Shown here piece by piece: positions 46,467-55,745 of a stretch of 64,000 bases of DNA. The stretch comes from Polyangiaceae bacterium (lineage in GTDB: Bacteria > Myxococcota_A > Polyangia > Polyangiales > Polyangiaceae): NCBI GenBank assembly GCA_015075635.1, contig JABTUA010000001.1, forward strand, positions 1,178,001 to 1,242,000, written 5' to 3'. The notes beneath the pieces are model-generated. The model searched no databases and was not told the origin of the DNA. It saw only the letters and a program-made list of their open reading frames with translations. The position numbers were made by a program, and so were the translations under genes. The stretch's first letter is position 1. Every line of letters starts with the position of its first letter.

Positions 46467-47468
46467 CTAAAGATGCCTCTTCGCGATCTCCGTCCACGTG
46501 CCTTGAGGCTCGAGCTGGATGTAGCTCTTCCAGAACGGTCGCGCCTTGCCCGTCTCGCCGACCTGCTCGTAGGCCATGGCGAGGTTGAAGTAGGCGTCGG
46601 CGAACTTCGAGTCGCTCTCCAGCGCTCCGTGGAAGAGCGGGATGCTGAGCTCGGGGTGCCCGCGCTCCAGCATCACGTAGCCCAAGTTGTACTGGGCCTC
46701 GGGCTGGCGGGAGTCGATCTCGAGCGCCTGCCGGTAGAGCGCCTCGGCGGCGTCCCCGTCCCCGCGCCGGAAGCGCACGTTGCCCAGGTTCGTGTAGGCG
46801 ATGGCCAGCCAGGGGTCGAGCTCGAGCGCCTGCATGTACAGCGATTCGGCCTCGTCCATCGTCGCGGGATCTTCGTCGAGCTGGCTCGCGCGCAGGTACA
46901 GCTCGTAGGCGGTGCGCGAGCGCTCCCGACCCGCCGAAGGGCGCAGCACCCTGACGACGTCGTCGCGTAGCGACTTCACCTCGAAGTCGAGCACCATCTG
47001 ACCGGTCAGGGGCTCGAAGGAGCCGTCCTGCGTGCGCACCACCACCCGCTGCCCGTCGGAGACGATGCGCAGCTCCGCGAGCGGGCGAGCGACGCGGGGC
47101 AGCGTGCGCTGAAGCGCGCCGACCGCGCGGGTCACGTCGCGCAGGCGTACGTTCTGGTCGAGCAGGGCCTGAGCCGTGCGCAGCGCGATCAGGTCGGAGA
47201 AGGTGTAGGCCCGCCGGCCCCGCCGCCGGCCCGTGGGCGGTACCACGCCGGTCTTGTCCAGGGTACGCAGACGATTGGGGGAAATGTCCAGGAGCCGAGC
47301 GATCTCGCTCTGCGTGAACAGGTCGGTCAGGGGCTCGCGGCTCGTCGGTGCGGCGTCGCGCTTCTCGTTGGTAGCCCGCCTCTGCTTGGTCTGGACGCGG
47401 CCGCCTCCAGGACCAAACACGACGTGGATCACCTTGTCGTCGCGTCGCTTCTTGCGCTTCATGCTCAT
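46467..47468 (-). CDS. MerR-type regulator fused to TPR repeats
   Basis: A 333-residue protein. The basic N-terminus (about 45 residues) is followed by a MerR HTH ('FTQSEIARLLDISPNRLRTLDKTGVV...AYTFSDLIALRTAQALL', about 50-110). A linker region leads to at least three tetratricopeptide repeats near the C-terminus ('AESLYMQALELDPWLAIAYTNLGNVRFRRGDGDAAEALYRQALEIDSRQPEAQYNLGYVMLERG'). There is no metal-binding Cys set of the classical MerR sensors. MerR-TPR proteins occur in Myxococcota; the ligand is unknown. Two Met codons (47468, 47462) are possible starts. Confidence 0.9.
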   Translation of the reverse strand: MSMKRKKRRDDKVIHVVFGPGGGRVQTKQRRATNEKRDAAPTSREPLTDLFTQSEIARLLDISPNRLRTLDKTGVVPPTGRRRGRRAYTFSDLIALRTAQALLDQNVRLRDVTRAVGALQRTLPRVARPLAELRIVSDGQRVVVRTQDGSFEPLTGQMVLDFEVKSLRDDVVRVLRPSAGRERSRTAYELYLRASQLDEDPATMDEAESLYMQALELDPWLAIAYTNLGNVRFRRGDGDAAEALYRQALEIDSRQPEAQYNLGYVMLERGHPELSIPLFHGALESDSKFADAYFNLAMAYEQVGETGKARPFWKSYIQLEPQGTWTEIAKRHL

Positions 47469-47659
47469 CGGGGCCGACCTCGCGCGAGGTCACGTAGCTT
47501 CTCAATTCTTCCGCGCGCCGATCGATGTCAAGAGCGGGAGTGTCCGCAAAGGATTCGCGTGCAGATACTCCGCGGATTTGTGGTGGGTGACAGCTCGACG
47601 TGTCCCCGAACGGTGGTGCGCGAACGGGCTTGACGTTCTTCGCGGGATTGCTTCCGCGT

Positions 47660-48106
47660 TCAACCCGTCTCCGCGCTGTCGAGCGCGTGTACGTCCGCTT
47701 CCACGTCGATGTCGACCCGGATGCCGCGCGGGTCCCGCTTCACGGTGACCTCTGCCTGCACGCGTCCGAGCGTTCCGCCCGACCGCAGCTGCGCCTCCAG
47801 GCACGCCACCCGCACCGCGCGCAGCCGCGCGTGGGGATCGCGAGGCACGAGCGCGAGCAACTGTTCGGCGTCCGCGTCCGGCACGAGGCCGCCGCACGAG
47901 GTGAGCGTGAGCAGCACGCTGGTCGAGCCGTAGTAGACCGGGCCATCCGGCTCGACGCGCGTCGCGCCTTCGCTCATCACGTCAGCGGTCTCGAAGAGCT
48001 CGCGCCAGCGGTAGTCGTTGCTCTGCCAGAGATCGACGCGCCGCCGCTGTACCACCGGCAAGCCAGCGGTCTTGCGGAGCCCGGGGCCAGGCGAACGCGC
48101 GCGCAC
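47660..48106 (-). CDS. Conserved-looking protein of unknown function
   Basis: A 148-residue frame with coherent composition: 'GPVYYGSTSVLLTLTSCGGLVPDADAEQLLALVPRDPHARLRAVRVACLEAQLR' and a C-terminal 'GIRVDIDVEADVHAL' strand. The 'DPHARLRAVR' and 'DPRG-R-D-D-EA' pattern resembles myxobacterial proteins I recall only as hypothetical. The plus-strand frame across this region is a shadow that fuses into the following gene. The start could also be at the internal Met (about residue 44). No function is proposed. Confidence 0.65.
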   Translation of the reverse strand: MRARSPGPGLRKTAGLPVVQRRRVDLWQSNDYRWRELFETADVMSEGATRVEPDGPVYYGSTSVLLTLTSCGGLVPDADAEQLLALVPRDPHARLRAVRVACLEAQLRSGGTLGRVQAEVTVKRDPRGIRVDIDVEADVHALDSAETG

Positions 48107-48250
48107 GAACGAAATGGTACGGGGCGGCGCGCGGTCGCACGAAGTTGTCGGCGAAGCGTTAGCGAAGCGCTTCGCGAAGCCCGGCCGTCGAAACTTGGCC
48201 GAACCCCGCCTGCGCTGCCAGCCTCACTCCGAGCCAGGAGGCGACAGATC

Positions 48251-48619
48251 GTGAGCGAGACCACCACCCAAGAGAGCCCGAGCTTCGTCGGCCGAGACCG
48301 CCGGCGCCACCGGATGTTCGTGACGCGGAACACCGAGTACCACTTCCGAGACGCGGTCTGCGTGGCGGTCCGGGACCGCCGCTCCGGGACCTGGCTGCCC
48401 TCCCACCTGGCCCTTCAGCGGACCCTGACCGGACGGGTCCGCTTCCAGACCAACGGGGTGGCGATCCCCGACGGAGGCCCGCCGGAGGTCGGGGAGGCGC
48501 TCTATTTCGGGGATGATGGTCGGGAGCTGGTCACCAGCCTGCTGACCGCCGTCGAGCGCCCGGCGAAGGTCCTGGTCACCAGCTACCCCTGTCCCAGCTC
48601 CTTCGTAGCCCGGGACTGA
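48251..48619 (+). CDS. Small protein of unknown function
   Basis: A 122-residue protein starting at a GTG preceded by a strong SD (CCAGGAGGCGA). It begins 'VSETTTQESPSFVGRDRRRHRMFVTRNTEYHF' and is basic in the first third and mixed beta-rich later ('RVRFQTNGVAIPDGGPPEVGEALYFG'). No known domain. It may be a nucleic-acid-binding or PilZ-like small protein, but I cannot support either. The longer upstream extension of this frame is out of keeping with the SD and was rejected. A 14-base palindrome (48162-48175) lies upstream. Confidence 0.75.
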   Translation: MSETTTQESPSFVGRDRRRHRMFVTRNTEYHFRDAVCVAVRDRRSGTWLPSHLALQRTLTGRVRFQTNGVAIPDGGPPEVGEALYFGDDGRELVTSLLTAVERPAKVLVTSYPCPSSFVARD

Positions 48620-48841
48620 GGCGGTTGAACCAGTGAAAGATGGGAGAATTCGCGGTGCTGCGCAGGGTTCGCGGCGGGGTGCGAAGCGGCCTTTGCGCAC
48701 GCCGCGTCATGACGCGCCTCGGGGCGACGATTGGTCGCGCGGCGGGGCCATCTGAGGTTCCAGCGTCGTTGGCATCCTTCTTTCATACTGGAGTCGCCGC
48801 AAAGGTAGTTCGGGCACCCCGCCCGCGAGTGGTTCATCCAG

Positions 48842-49030
48842 ATGGCACTTCCGTTCGAGAGCAGCCCGACCCCCAACGATCCCCGCGCCGCGCGGATCCT
48901 CGCGAAAACCATCTACCGCGAGCTCCGAGGCAGCGGCTTCTCGGAGCGGGACGTAATGGCGCTGGCCGGCGAGCTCTTGGCCCTGGTCACCACCGAGGTC
49001 AAGGGCCAGTCCGGCCCGACCGACCGCTGA
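48842..49030 (+). CDS. Small acidic helical protein, unknown
   Basis: A 62-residue frame: N-terminal 'MALPFESSPTPNDPRAARILAKTIYRELRGSGFSERDVMALAGELLALVTTEVK'. The composition and amphipathic helix pattern look like a real small protein rather than chance, but no family is known. A short AT-richer stretch before it (48770-48840) could hold the promoter. Confidence 0.6.
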   Translation: MALPFESSPTPNDPRAARILAKTIYRELRGSGFSERDVMALAGELLALVTTEVKGQSGPTDR

Positions 49031-49145
49031 CCCGAACGAACGGGAGGGGGGCGACCCGGCGGGCCCAGCCCGCGAAATTCCACGGGGACCGATGGACCGT
49101 GATTGACAGGTCCCCCGGGATTTCGGCAGATCTATCGGGCCGCTT

Positions 49146-51011
49146 GTGATCTCCCCCACGCAGTCGAGTCGGTCGTTGTTCGCCATCGTCATCAGCGAGA
49201 AGGGGGGCGCCGAACGCCGGGAGGTCTTCGAGCGCCCCGAAGTCAGTGTCGGTCGCGTGCAAGGCAACGACCTGATGCTGCCGAAGGGCAACGTCAGCAA
49301 GCGTCACGCGCGCCTGATCTTCCGAGACTCGCGCTTCATCGTCACCGACCTCAACAGCACGAACGGCACCTACGTCAATCGTCGCCGCATCTCCCAGGCC
49401 ACCATCGTGCGCGAAGGGGATCGCATCTACATCGGCGACTTCGTGCTGCGCATCGAGATGCCGGAGGGCCAGAGCGAGCCGAGCACCGGCGGCGAGCAGA
49501 CGGGCAGCGGTCCGGTTCCAGCCGCGGTGCGGGCCGCCGCCAGCGATTCGGGCGCGACCGCGTTCCCCGAGCAGGAGCTCGAGGAGGCGAGCGGCGTCAG
49601 CTATCCGGAGGTCCCCGGACCGCCGCGCATGCCCTCGGCGCCACGCCCCGAGGCGCCCTCCGAGGCACACCCCTCGGAGAAGATGCCGCTGGCGAGCGTC
49701 GTCGACGTCTCGCACGCCGACATCGATCTGCGCCAGATGGTGCAGTCCGGAGAAGAGACCAAGAGCCACCGGTCGGCGCTCACCTCGCTGGTCGGTCGCG
49801 TCGTCGGGGAGCTCGACGCTGCCCTGCTCGACGGCATCATCGACGAATCGACTCGCGGACGCATCGAACGCTCCATCGAGGAACGCGCCCACGAGCTGAA
49901 GAGCCAGGGAGAGCTGCCCGCCGACGTCGATGTCGGCCGCCTGTCGCAGGAGGCGAGGGCGGAGCTGTTCGAGCTCGGTGCCATCGGCCCCCTCTTGGTG
50001 GACTCCTCGGTGAGCGAGATCGTCGCCACCCGCTTCGACGCGATTTCAGCCGTGAAAGCTGGCCGACACGTGCCCGTGACGCCGGGCTTCTCTTCGGAAG
50101 AGGCGCTTCGCCGCGTGGTGCGCCGCCTGTGCCGGGCCGCCGGCATGGCGCTCGGGGCCGACGAGACCAGCGTCGAGCGGCAGCTCAGGGACGGCTCGCG
50201 GCTCTGGGCCGCGGTGGGCGCCGCGGCGCCGGCGGGTCTGTTGGTGATCCAGAAGCCGCGCCGCATCGGCGCCAGCTTCGAGGAGCTGGTTCGCAGCGGC
50301 ACCATCTCGCGCGCCATCGCCACCTTCCTGGGCCAGTGCGTGGCGGCGCGCCTCAACGTCTTGGTCGCCGGGCCGCGGGACGCCGGGACCAGCGCCGTGG
50401 TCGCGGCGCTCGCGGCGGCCCAGGGCGACTCGCGGCAGGTCGTGTTGTTCGATCTCGACGACGTGTCGCCCTCGACCGAGGGTGTCACGCGGCTTGCGCT
50501 GGGTCCGGGGGACGAGGCGGCGCGTGCCCTCGGCATCGCGGCCCACGTACCGGGTGCGCGGCTCGTGGTCGAAGTCGCCAACCGTGCGCTCGCAGCGGCG
50601 CTCGTCGACGTGGTCGGCGACGGTGTGTCCGGGGTCGTGGCCAGCGTCCACGCCACGAGCGTGCGCCGCGCCCTCGCGCGCTTCGCGGCGGACGTGTCCG
50701 CCGCGCGGCCGGCTGCCGGCATCGCGGCCGCACGCGAGTGGGTGGCCTCCACCTTCGACGTGGTCGTCGAGGTTGGACGCCTGCGCGACAGCCGCCTGCG
50801 CGTGCTGCGCGTCGCGGAGCTCGCCGGCGTCAGCGCCGACGAGATCAAACTCTCCGACATCTTCTCCTTCACGGTGGAGCGCACCGCCGCCGGCGGCGCG
50901 GTCGAAGGCACCTTCAACGCTGCCGGCTCGGTGCCCAAGGTGGCGGACGAGATCTCGGGTCGCGGCTTCCAGCTCGAGAGCAGCCTGTTCACCCGGCCGC
51001 CCTCGCGCTGA
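49146..51011 (+). CDS. FHA-domain protein with CpaF/TadA-type secretion ATPase fold, Walker A lost
   Basis: A 621-residue protein from a GTG. The FHA domain (about 30-100) reads 'VSVGRVQGNDLMLPKGNVSKRHARLIF...DLNSTNGTYVN'. After a disordered Pro/Glu-rich linker, a CpaF/VirB11-like domain spans about 220-610: 'LGAIGPLLVDSSVSEI', 'RRLCRAAGMALG...RQLRDGSRLWA', 'RLNVLVAG', 'VVASVHATSVRRALARF', 'STFDVVVEVGRLRDSRLRVLRVAEL'. The P-loop GxxGxGK[ST] is replaced by G409-P-R-D-A-G-T-S-A417, so Lys is missing; the Walker B/Glu region is also not intact. It is therefore probably not an ATPase, but may bind pThr peptides and partner with a T4P/Tad motor encoded elsewhere. Confidence 0.87.
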   Translation: MISPTQSSRSLFAIVISEKGGAERREVFERPEVSVGRVQGNDLMLPKGNVSKRHARLIFRDSRFIVTDLNSTNGTYVNRRRISQATIVREGDRIYIGDFVLRIEMPEGQSEPSTGGEQTGSGPVPAAVRAAASDSGATAFPEQELEEASGVSYPEVPGPPRMPSAPRPEAPSEAHPSEKMPLASVVDVSHADIDLRQMVQSGEETKSHRSALTSLVGRVVGELDAALLDGIIDESTRGRIERSIEERAHELKSQGELPADVDVGRLSQEARAELFELGAIGPLLVDSSVSEIVATRFDAISAVKAGRHVPVTPGFSSEEALRRVVRRLCRAAGMALGADETSVERQLRDGSRLWAAVGAAAPAGLLVIQKPRRIGASFEELVRSGTISRAIATFLGQCVAARLNVLVAGPRDAGTSAVVAALAAAQGDSRQVVLFDLDDVSPSTEGVTRLALGPGDEAARALGIAAHVPGARLVVEVANRALAAALVDVVGDGVSGVVASVHATSVRRALARFAADVSAARPAAGIAAAREWVASTFDVVVEVGRLRDSRLRVLRVAELAGVSADEIKLSDIFSFTVERTAAGGAVEGTFNAAGSVPKVADEISGRGFQLESSLFTRPPSR

Positions 51012-51064
51012 GCGGGGCAGAGTCGGGCTCCGTCTTCCCTCGCGCCCGGACGGCGCGAGCCGAC

Positions 51065-51583
51065 TCAGGCCTCGGCGTCCTGCGACTTCTGCTTCTTGGC
51101 GAGCTTGCGCCCCATCATGCGCTTCTTCAGAGCGCTCAGCTTGTCGATCATCAAGACGCCGTTCAGGTGATCGTTCTCGTGCTGGACGGCGACCGCGAGG
51201 AGGCCGTCCGCGTCGAGCTCGAAGGGCTTGCCGTCCCGGTCGAGGGCGCGCACCTTCACGCGCTCGGCGCGCTTGATCTCCTCGCTCACGCCGGGAAACG
51301 ACAGGCAGCCCTCGTTCCAGATCTGGGTGCCGTCCAGCGCGACGAGCTCGGGGTTGATGAAGACGCGGAGCTCGCTCGGCTCGTCCTCGCTCGCGATGTC
51401 GATGACGAAGACGCGGAGGCCCACGCCGATCTGCGGCGCCGCCAGGCCGACCCCCGGAGCGTCGTACATGGTCTCCGCCATGTCGTCGACCAGCTTGCGG
51501 ATTTCGTCGTCGACGCGCGGCACGGGCTTGGCCACCTCACGCAAGCGGGGGTCGGGGTATTCCAGGATCTCGCGCAGAGCCAT
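51065..51583 (-). CDS. def: Peptide deformylase
   Basis: A 172-residue protein from the ATG at 51583. The three PDF motifs are [10 protein letters not shown] (44-53), EGCLSFPG with metal ligand Cys93, and QHENDHLNG with His135, Glu136 and His139. It removes the formyl group from nascent proteins using Fe2+. A Lys-rich tail ('[17 protein letters not shown]') extends the C-terminus. It stands 77 bases downstream of ribD on the same strand and is convergent with the FHA-CpaF gene. The long upstream frame extension is ruled out, as it has no family match. Confidence 0.96.
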   Translation of the reverse strand: MALREILEYPDPRLREVAKPVPRVDDEIRKLVDDMAETMYDAPGVGLAAPQIGVGLRVFVIDIASEDEPSELRVFINPELVALDGTQIWNEGCLSFPGVSEEIKRAERVKVRALDRDGKPFELDADGLLAVAVQHENDHLNGVLMIDKLSALKKRMMGRKLAKKQKSQDAEA

Positions 51584-51660
51584 GCTGCCGCGAAACCTAA
51601 CATCCGGCTCCGGACCCTGCCAGCCCCGCCCCTCAGCCGCGCGTGCTCCAGGCGCCCGCG

Positions 51661-52794
51661 TCAGCCGTGCGACGTCGTCCGCGCCGGCTTCTTCGGGTAA
51701 ACGAGCGGCCCGGACACGTAGGCGTCGTTCCCGCACAGCTCCCACACCGGGGGGTCGATGCGCGGGGCGTCCGACGGCGTCTCCGGTCCGGCCCAGTCCA
51801 CCGCGCCCGGCCGACCACGCGGGCCGAGCATCACCGGCGCGATGAACACGTGCATCTCGCCGGCCAGGCCGGTCGCGAGGAGGCTCCCCGCCAGCTCGGC
51901 GCCGCCCTCGCACAGCACGCTGACGACCTCGCGGGCTGCCAGCTCGCGCAGCGCCAGCCGCATGTCGCAGCGACCCTCCGCCGTGGCGGCGACCCGGATC
52001 ACGGCGACGCCGGCCTCGATCAGCTCTTCTTCGGCGCTGCGCGGGCCCTCCGGCGTGGTCACCACGCAGGTCGGCACCTCCCGCGCGCTCTGCACCAGCT
52101 GGCTCGAGAGCGGCAGGCGTAGCCGGCTGTCGATGATGACGCGCACCGGGCTCCGGCCAGGGATGTCACGCACGGTCAAGCGAGGGTCGTCGGCGAGCAC
52201 CGTGTTGATGCCCACCATGACGGCGTCGTGCCTGGCGCGGAGCGCCTGGACGCGGGTCCGCGACTCCGGGCAGGTGATCCACTTGCTGGCGCCGGTGCGC
52301 GTCGCGATGCGACCGTCCAGCGAGATGCCGAGCTTCACGCCCACGAAGGAAGCGCCCTCGGTGATGTACTTCGCCCAGGGGCGAATCACCGCTCGGGCGT
52401 CCTTCTCCAGCACGCCGACGGTGACCTCGACGCCTGCGTCCTTCAGCTTCTGCACCCCGCCGCCCGGCACGTTGGGGTTCGGGTCGCTGCAGCCGACCAC
52501 GACGCGTTTGATGCCGGCGGCGAGGATCGCGTCCACGCAAGGCGCGGTCCGGCCCTCGTGGTTGCACGGCTCGAGCGTCACGTAGAGCGTCTTGCCCTTG
52601 GCGGCGTCGCCGGCCGCGCGCAGCGCGGCGACCTCGGCGTGATCGAGTCCGGCGGCCTCGTGGAAGGCCTCCGCGAGGATCGTCGCTCCGTCGGCGATGA
52701 CGCACCCCACGTGCGGGTTGGGGGAGGGGTCACCGCCCTGAGCGAGCTCGAGCGCGCGGGCCATCAGCTTTGCGTCGACGTCGGCCACGTTCAC
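51661..52794 (-). CDS. ribD: Bifunctional riboflavin biosynthesis deaminase/reductase
   Basis: A 377-residue protein starting at GTG. The N-terminal deaminase (about 1-145) has the zinc site His52, Glu54 and Cys77/Cys86 in DHAEVAAL...[18 protein letters not shown]. The C-terminal reductase (about 150-370) includes '[24 protein letters not shown]' and '[14 protein letters not shown]'. It performs the second and third steps of riboflavin synthesis. The gene overlaps nrdR by four bases (GTGA), the usual nrdR-ribD order, and follows the fatty-acid operon. Confidence 0.96.
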   Translation of the reverse strand: MNVADVDAKLMARALELAQGGDPSPNPHVGCVIADGATILAEAFHEAAGLDHAEVAALRAAGDAAKGKTLYVTLEPCNHEGRTAPCVDAILAAGIKRVVVGCSDPNPNVPGGGVQKLKDAGVEVTVGVLEKDARAVIRPWAKYITEGASFVGVKLGISLDGRIATRTGASKWITCPESRTRVQALRARHDAVMVGINTVLADDPRLTVRDIPGRSPVRVIIDSRLRLPLSSQLVQSAREVPTCVVTTPEGPRSAEEELIEAGVAVIRVAATAEGRCDMRLALRELAAREVVSVLCEGGAELAGSLLATGLAGEMHVFIAPVMLGPRGRPGAVDWAGPETPSDAPRIDPPVWELCGNDAYVSGPLVYPKKPARTTSHG

Positions 52795-53255
52795 TGCCCT
52801 TCCTTCGGACGCACCAGCACGCTCATCTCGCGCATGAACTCGTCGATGTCCCGGAAAGACTTGTACACGCTCGCGAAGCGCACGTAGGCGACCTGGTCGA
52901 GGCGCTTGAGCCTATCCATGACCTTCTCCCCGATCTCCAGCGAGGAGAGCTCGCGCTCCCCGCCCTCCGAGAGCTCGCGCTCCAGCGTCTCCGCCTCCTC
53001 CTCCAGAGTGTCCAGCGAGACGGGGCGCTTGTTGCAGGCGATGCGCAGGCTGGCCAGGACCTTCTGGCGGTCGAACGGCTCGCGCTGCCCGTCCTTCTTG
53101 ATCACTACCGGGAGGCTCAGCTCGACCCGCTCGTAGGTGGTGAAGCGCCGCTTGCAGGCGTCGCATTCGCGACGCCGCCAGGTCACGGTCCCGCCGGCGA
53201 CGAGCCGCGAGTCCACCACTCGGCTCTCCATCGAACGGCAGGAAGGACATTGCAT
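52791..53255 (-). CDS. nrdR: Ribonucleotide reductase regulator NrdR
   Basis: A 154-residue protein from the ATG at 53255. The zinc ribbon uses Cys3, Cys6, Cys31 and Cys34 (MQCPSC...CDAC), with VDSRL and 'RRRECDACKRRFTTYERVE' as in all NrdR. An ATP-cone follows (about 46-136: 'PVVIKKDGQREPFDRQKVLASL...ACNKRPV...EIGEKVMDRLKRLDQVAYVRFASVY'). It represses ribonucleotide reductase genes according to the (d)ATP level. It overlaps ribD; fabF lies 22 bases upstream of its start. Confidence 0.96.
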   Translation of the reverse strand: MQCPSCRSMESRVVDSRLVAGGTVTWRRRECDACKRRFTTYERVELSLPVVIKKDGQREPFDRQKVLASLRIACNKRPVSLDTLEEEAETLERELSEGGERELSSLEIGEKVMDRLKRLDQVAYVRFASVYKSFRDIDEFMREMSVLVRPKEGQ

Positions 53256-53277
53256 GATCCGGCTCGGGGAGAGGCGT

Positions 53278-54525
53278 TCAGCCCTCGAACGCGGCGAGCA
53301 CGAGGCTGGCGTTGGTGCCGCCAAATCCAAACGAGTTGCTCAAAGCGCGACGCACGCGGCGTTCCCGGGTCTCGTTGGCCACGAAGTCCAAGGGGCACTC
53401 CGGGTCTTGGTCTTCCAGGTTGATGGTAGGCGGGACGAGCCCCGTCTCGATGGCCTTGATGCACAGGGCTGCCTCGACAGCGCCAGCGGCACCGAGCAGG
53501 TGCCCCATCATGCTCTTGGTCGAGCTGACCCAGAGCTTCTTGTCGAGCGCGTGGCTGCCGAAGAGGTTGGCCACGGCCTTCGCCTCCTCGATGTCGCCGG
53601 CCGGCGTGCTGGTGCCGTGCGCGTTGATGTAGTCGATCTGCTCGGGGGCGAGCTTCGCGTCTCCGAGCGCGATGCGCATGGCGCGCATGGCCCCCGCGCC
53701 GTCCGGTGGTGGCTTGGTGATGTGGTAGGCGTCGCTGGTTGCGCCGAACCCGACGACCTCCCCGAGGATGCGCGCGCCGCGGCGCTTGGCCCGGGTCAGC
53801 GACTCGAGCACCAGCGTGCCGGCGCCCTCTCCGCACACGAAGCCGTCGCGTCCCTTGTCCCAGGGCCGGCTGGCGCGGGTCGGCTCGGCGTTGCGCCGGG
53901 AGAGCGCGAACATCGCCGAGAAGCCGGCGATGCCGATTGGGGTGATGGTGGCCTCCGCTCCGCCGGCGACCATGACGCTGGCACGTCCCTCTTGGATCCA
54001 GCGGTAGGCCTCGCCGATGGCGTGGGCGCTGGAGGAGCACGCGCTGGTGTGCGCGTAGCTCGGGCCCCGCAGGTTGAACGCGATGGAGACCTGGCCCGCG
54101 GCCATGTTCGCGATCAGCGAGGGGATGAAATACGGGCTGATCTTGCCGGGGCCTTTGTGCTCCAGCGTGAGGGTGCAGCGCTCCAGGTTCTCGAGCCCGC
54201 CGAGGCCGACGCCGATGAACACGCCGGTGGTGTCCCGCTCTTCTTCGCTGAGCTCGAGCGCGGCGTCCGCCAGCGCCATCTTGGTCGCCCCCATCGCGAA
54301 GGTGATGAAGCGAGTCACCTCCTTGATCTTCTTGCGATCCATGTGCTCGGCCGGATCGTAGCCCTTCACTTCGCAGGCGAAGCGCGTGGGATAACGCTCG
54401 TCCGCCTCGAACTGCGTGATCGGTCCGGCGGCGCTCTGCCCGGCGACCAGCGACCGCCAGGTGGGCTCCGTCCCGATTCCGTTGGGCGTGACCAGACCAA
54501 TCCCGGTGACTACGACGCGCTCCAT
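53278..54525 (-). CDS. fabF: 3-oxoacyl-ACP synthase II
   Basis: A 415-residue thiolase-fold enzyme with the catalytic triad at standard positions: Cys163 (HTSACSSS), His303 (INAHGTSTP) and His342 (STKSMMGHLLGAAG). It begins 'MERVVVTGIGLVTPNGIG'. It elongates acyl-ACP with malonyl-ACP, including the palmitoleate to cis-vaccenate step. Located between acpP and nrdR in the fatty-acid operon, 77 bases after acpP. Confidence 0.97.
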   Translation of the reverse strand: MERVVVTGIGLVTPNGIGTEPTWRSLVAGQSAAGPITQFEADERYPTRFACEVKGYDPAEHMDRKKIKEVTRFITFAMGATKMALADAALELSEEERDTTGVFIGVGLGGLENLERCTLTLEHKGPGKISPYFIPSLIANMAAGQVSIAFNLRGPSYAHTSACSSSAHAIGEAYRWIQEGRASVMVAGGAEATITPIGIAGFSAMFALSRRNAEPTRASRPWDKGRDGFVCGEGAGTLVLESLTRAKRRGARILGEVVGFGATSDAYHITKPPPDGAGAMRAMRIALGDAKLAPEQIDYINAHGTSTPAGDIEEAKAVANLFGSHALDKKLWVSSTKSMMGHLLGAAGAVEAALCIKAIETGLVPPTINLEDQDPECPLDFVANETRERRVRRALSNSFGFGGTNASLVLAAFEG

Positions 54526-54602
54526 CAGGGCTCCACGGCACGTGCCCGGGCCGCCACGGTGACAGAGATCACGCAGCGACCCGAGCGACGAAACGTCCAG
54601 GC

Positions 54603-54851
54603 TCAGGCCGGGACGTGCTTCTCGATGTAGTCGATGGCGTCCTGGACGGTCCGGATCTTCTCCGTGTCTTCGTCCGGGATGTCGATCTCGAACGCTTCCT
54701 CGAACGCCAGGACCAGCTCGACCAGGCCCAGGGAGTCTGCCCCCAGGTCGTCGATGAACGTGGACTCCGCCTTGATATCCTTCTCGTCGACGTCCAGCTG
54801 CTCCTTGATGATGCGCTTGACCTCGGCCTCGATGTTGCGGCCTTCCGCCAT
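54603..54851 (-). CDS. acpP: Acyl carrier protein
   Basis: An 82-residue acidic protein with the phosphopantetheine site Ser40 in [13 protein letters not shown]. The rest matches AcpP ('[13 protein letters not shown]...[25 protein letters not shown]'). It carries growing acyl chains in fatty-acid synthesis. Flanked by fabG (85 bases upstream) and fabF. Confidence 0.98.
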   Translation of the reverse strand: MAEGRNIEAEVKRIIKEQLDVDEKDIKAESTFIDDLGADSLGLVELVLAFEEAFEIDIPDEDTEKIRTVQDAIDYIEKHVPA

Positions 54852-54936
54852 GTTTCGTCCTCCAGAGGGGGCGCGTCCTACCTCGGAGCGCCCCGGGTTG
54901 GGTAAGGATTTCGTCTGGTTTGAAGAAAGTTAATGG

Positions 54937-55683
54937 TTACATGTACATGCCGCCGTTCACACGCAGCGTGTGTCCGGTGACGTAGCCGGCCTCGTCGGAG
55001 GCCAGGAAGACGACGGCCGCCGCCACGTCGGCCGCGGTGCCGGGGCGACCCAGGGGCACCGCCGACAGCATGGCCGTCTTGGCCTCCTCCGGCAGGTCCC
55101 GGGTCATGTCGGTCTCGATGAACCCGGGAGTGACGGCGTTGACCGTGATGTTGCGCGAGGCGTACTCGCGCGCGATGGACTTGGCGGCCCCGAGCAGGGC
55201 GCCCTTGGATGCGGCGTAGGCCGTCTGGCCGACGTTGCCCATTTCGCCGACCACGCTCGACACGAAGATGATCCGCCCGCCTTTGGCCCGCATCATCGGC
55301 TTCAGCGCTCCGCGCGCGCAGGCCACGGCGCCTTTCAGGTTCACCGCCAGCGTGCGCTCGAAATCCTCGTCTTTCAGCCGGAGCAGCAGGCCGTCGATGG
55401 AAATCCCCGCGCTCAGCACCAGCACGTCGAGGCGCCCCAGGCGTTTCGCGACCTCCGCCACGGCTGCCTCGGCGGCAGCGGTCTGACTCACGTCGAACTG
55501 GCAGAGCTCGGCCTTGCCGCCGGCCTTCTCACAGGCCGCCGCCGCGTCCCGGGCGGCGGCCTCGTTGCCCGCGTAGCCGATGACGACGTGGGCGCCGCGC
55601 GATGCCAGGGCCTCGGCGCACGCGCGTCCGATGCCGCGCGAGCCGCCGGTGACGAGACAAACCTTGCCGGTTAGATCGAACAT
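54937..55683 (-). CDS. fabG: 3-oxoacyl-ACP reductase
   Basis: A 248-residue short-chain dehydrogenase starting at the ATG at 55683 behind an AGGGGAG SD. It has the Rossmann motif TGGSRGIG (12-19), the Ser142-Tyr156-Lys160 catalytic set (VSSVVGEMGNVGQTAYAASK) and the PGFIETDM loop. The NNAG motif of the family reads LSAG here. It reduces beta-ketoacyl-ACP with NADPH. The upstream in-frame extension into fabD is an artefact. Confidence 0.96.
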   Translation of the reverse strand: MFDLTGKVCLVTGGSRGIGRACAEALASRGAHVVIGYAGNEAAARDAAAACEKAGGKAELCQFDVSQTAAAEAAVAEVAKRLGRLDVLVLSAGISIDGLLLRLKDEDFERTLAVNLKGAVACARGALKPMMRAKGGRIIFVSSVVGEMGNVGQTAYAASKGALLGAAKSIAREYASRNITVNAVTPGFIETDMTRDLPEEAKTAMLSAVPLGRPGTAADVAAAVVFLASDEAGYVTGHTLRVNGGMYM

Positions 55684-55745
55684 CTTGCTCCCCTTCGGGC
55701 CGAGACCGTTTACCACGCAACGCCCGGTGTCGAGCGGGAAAGATC

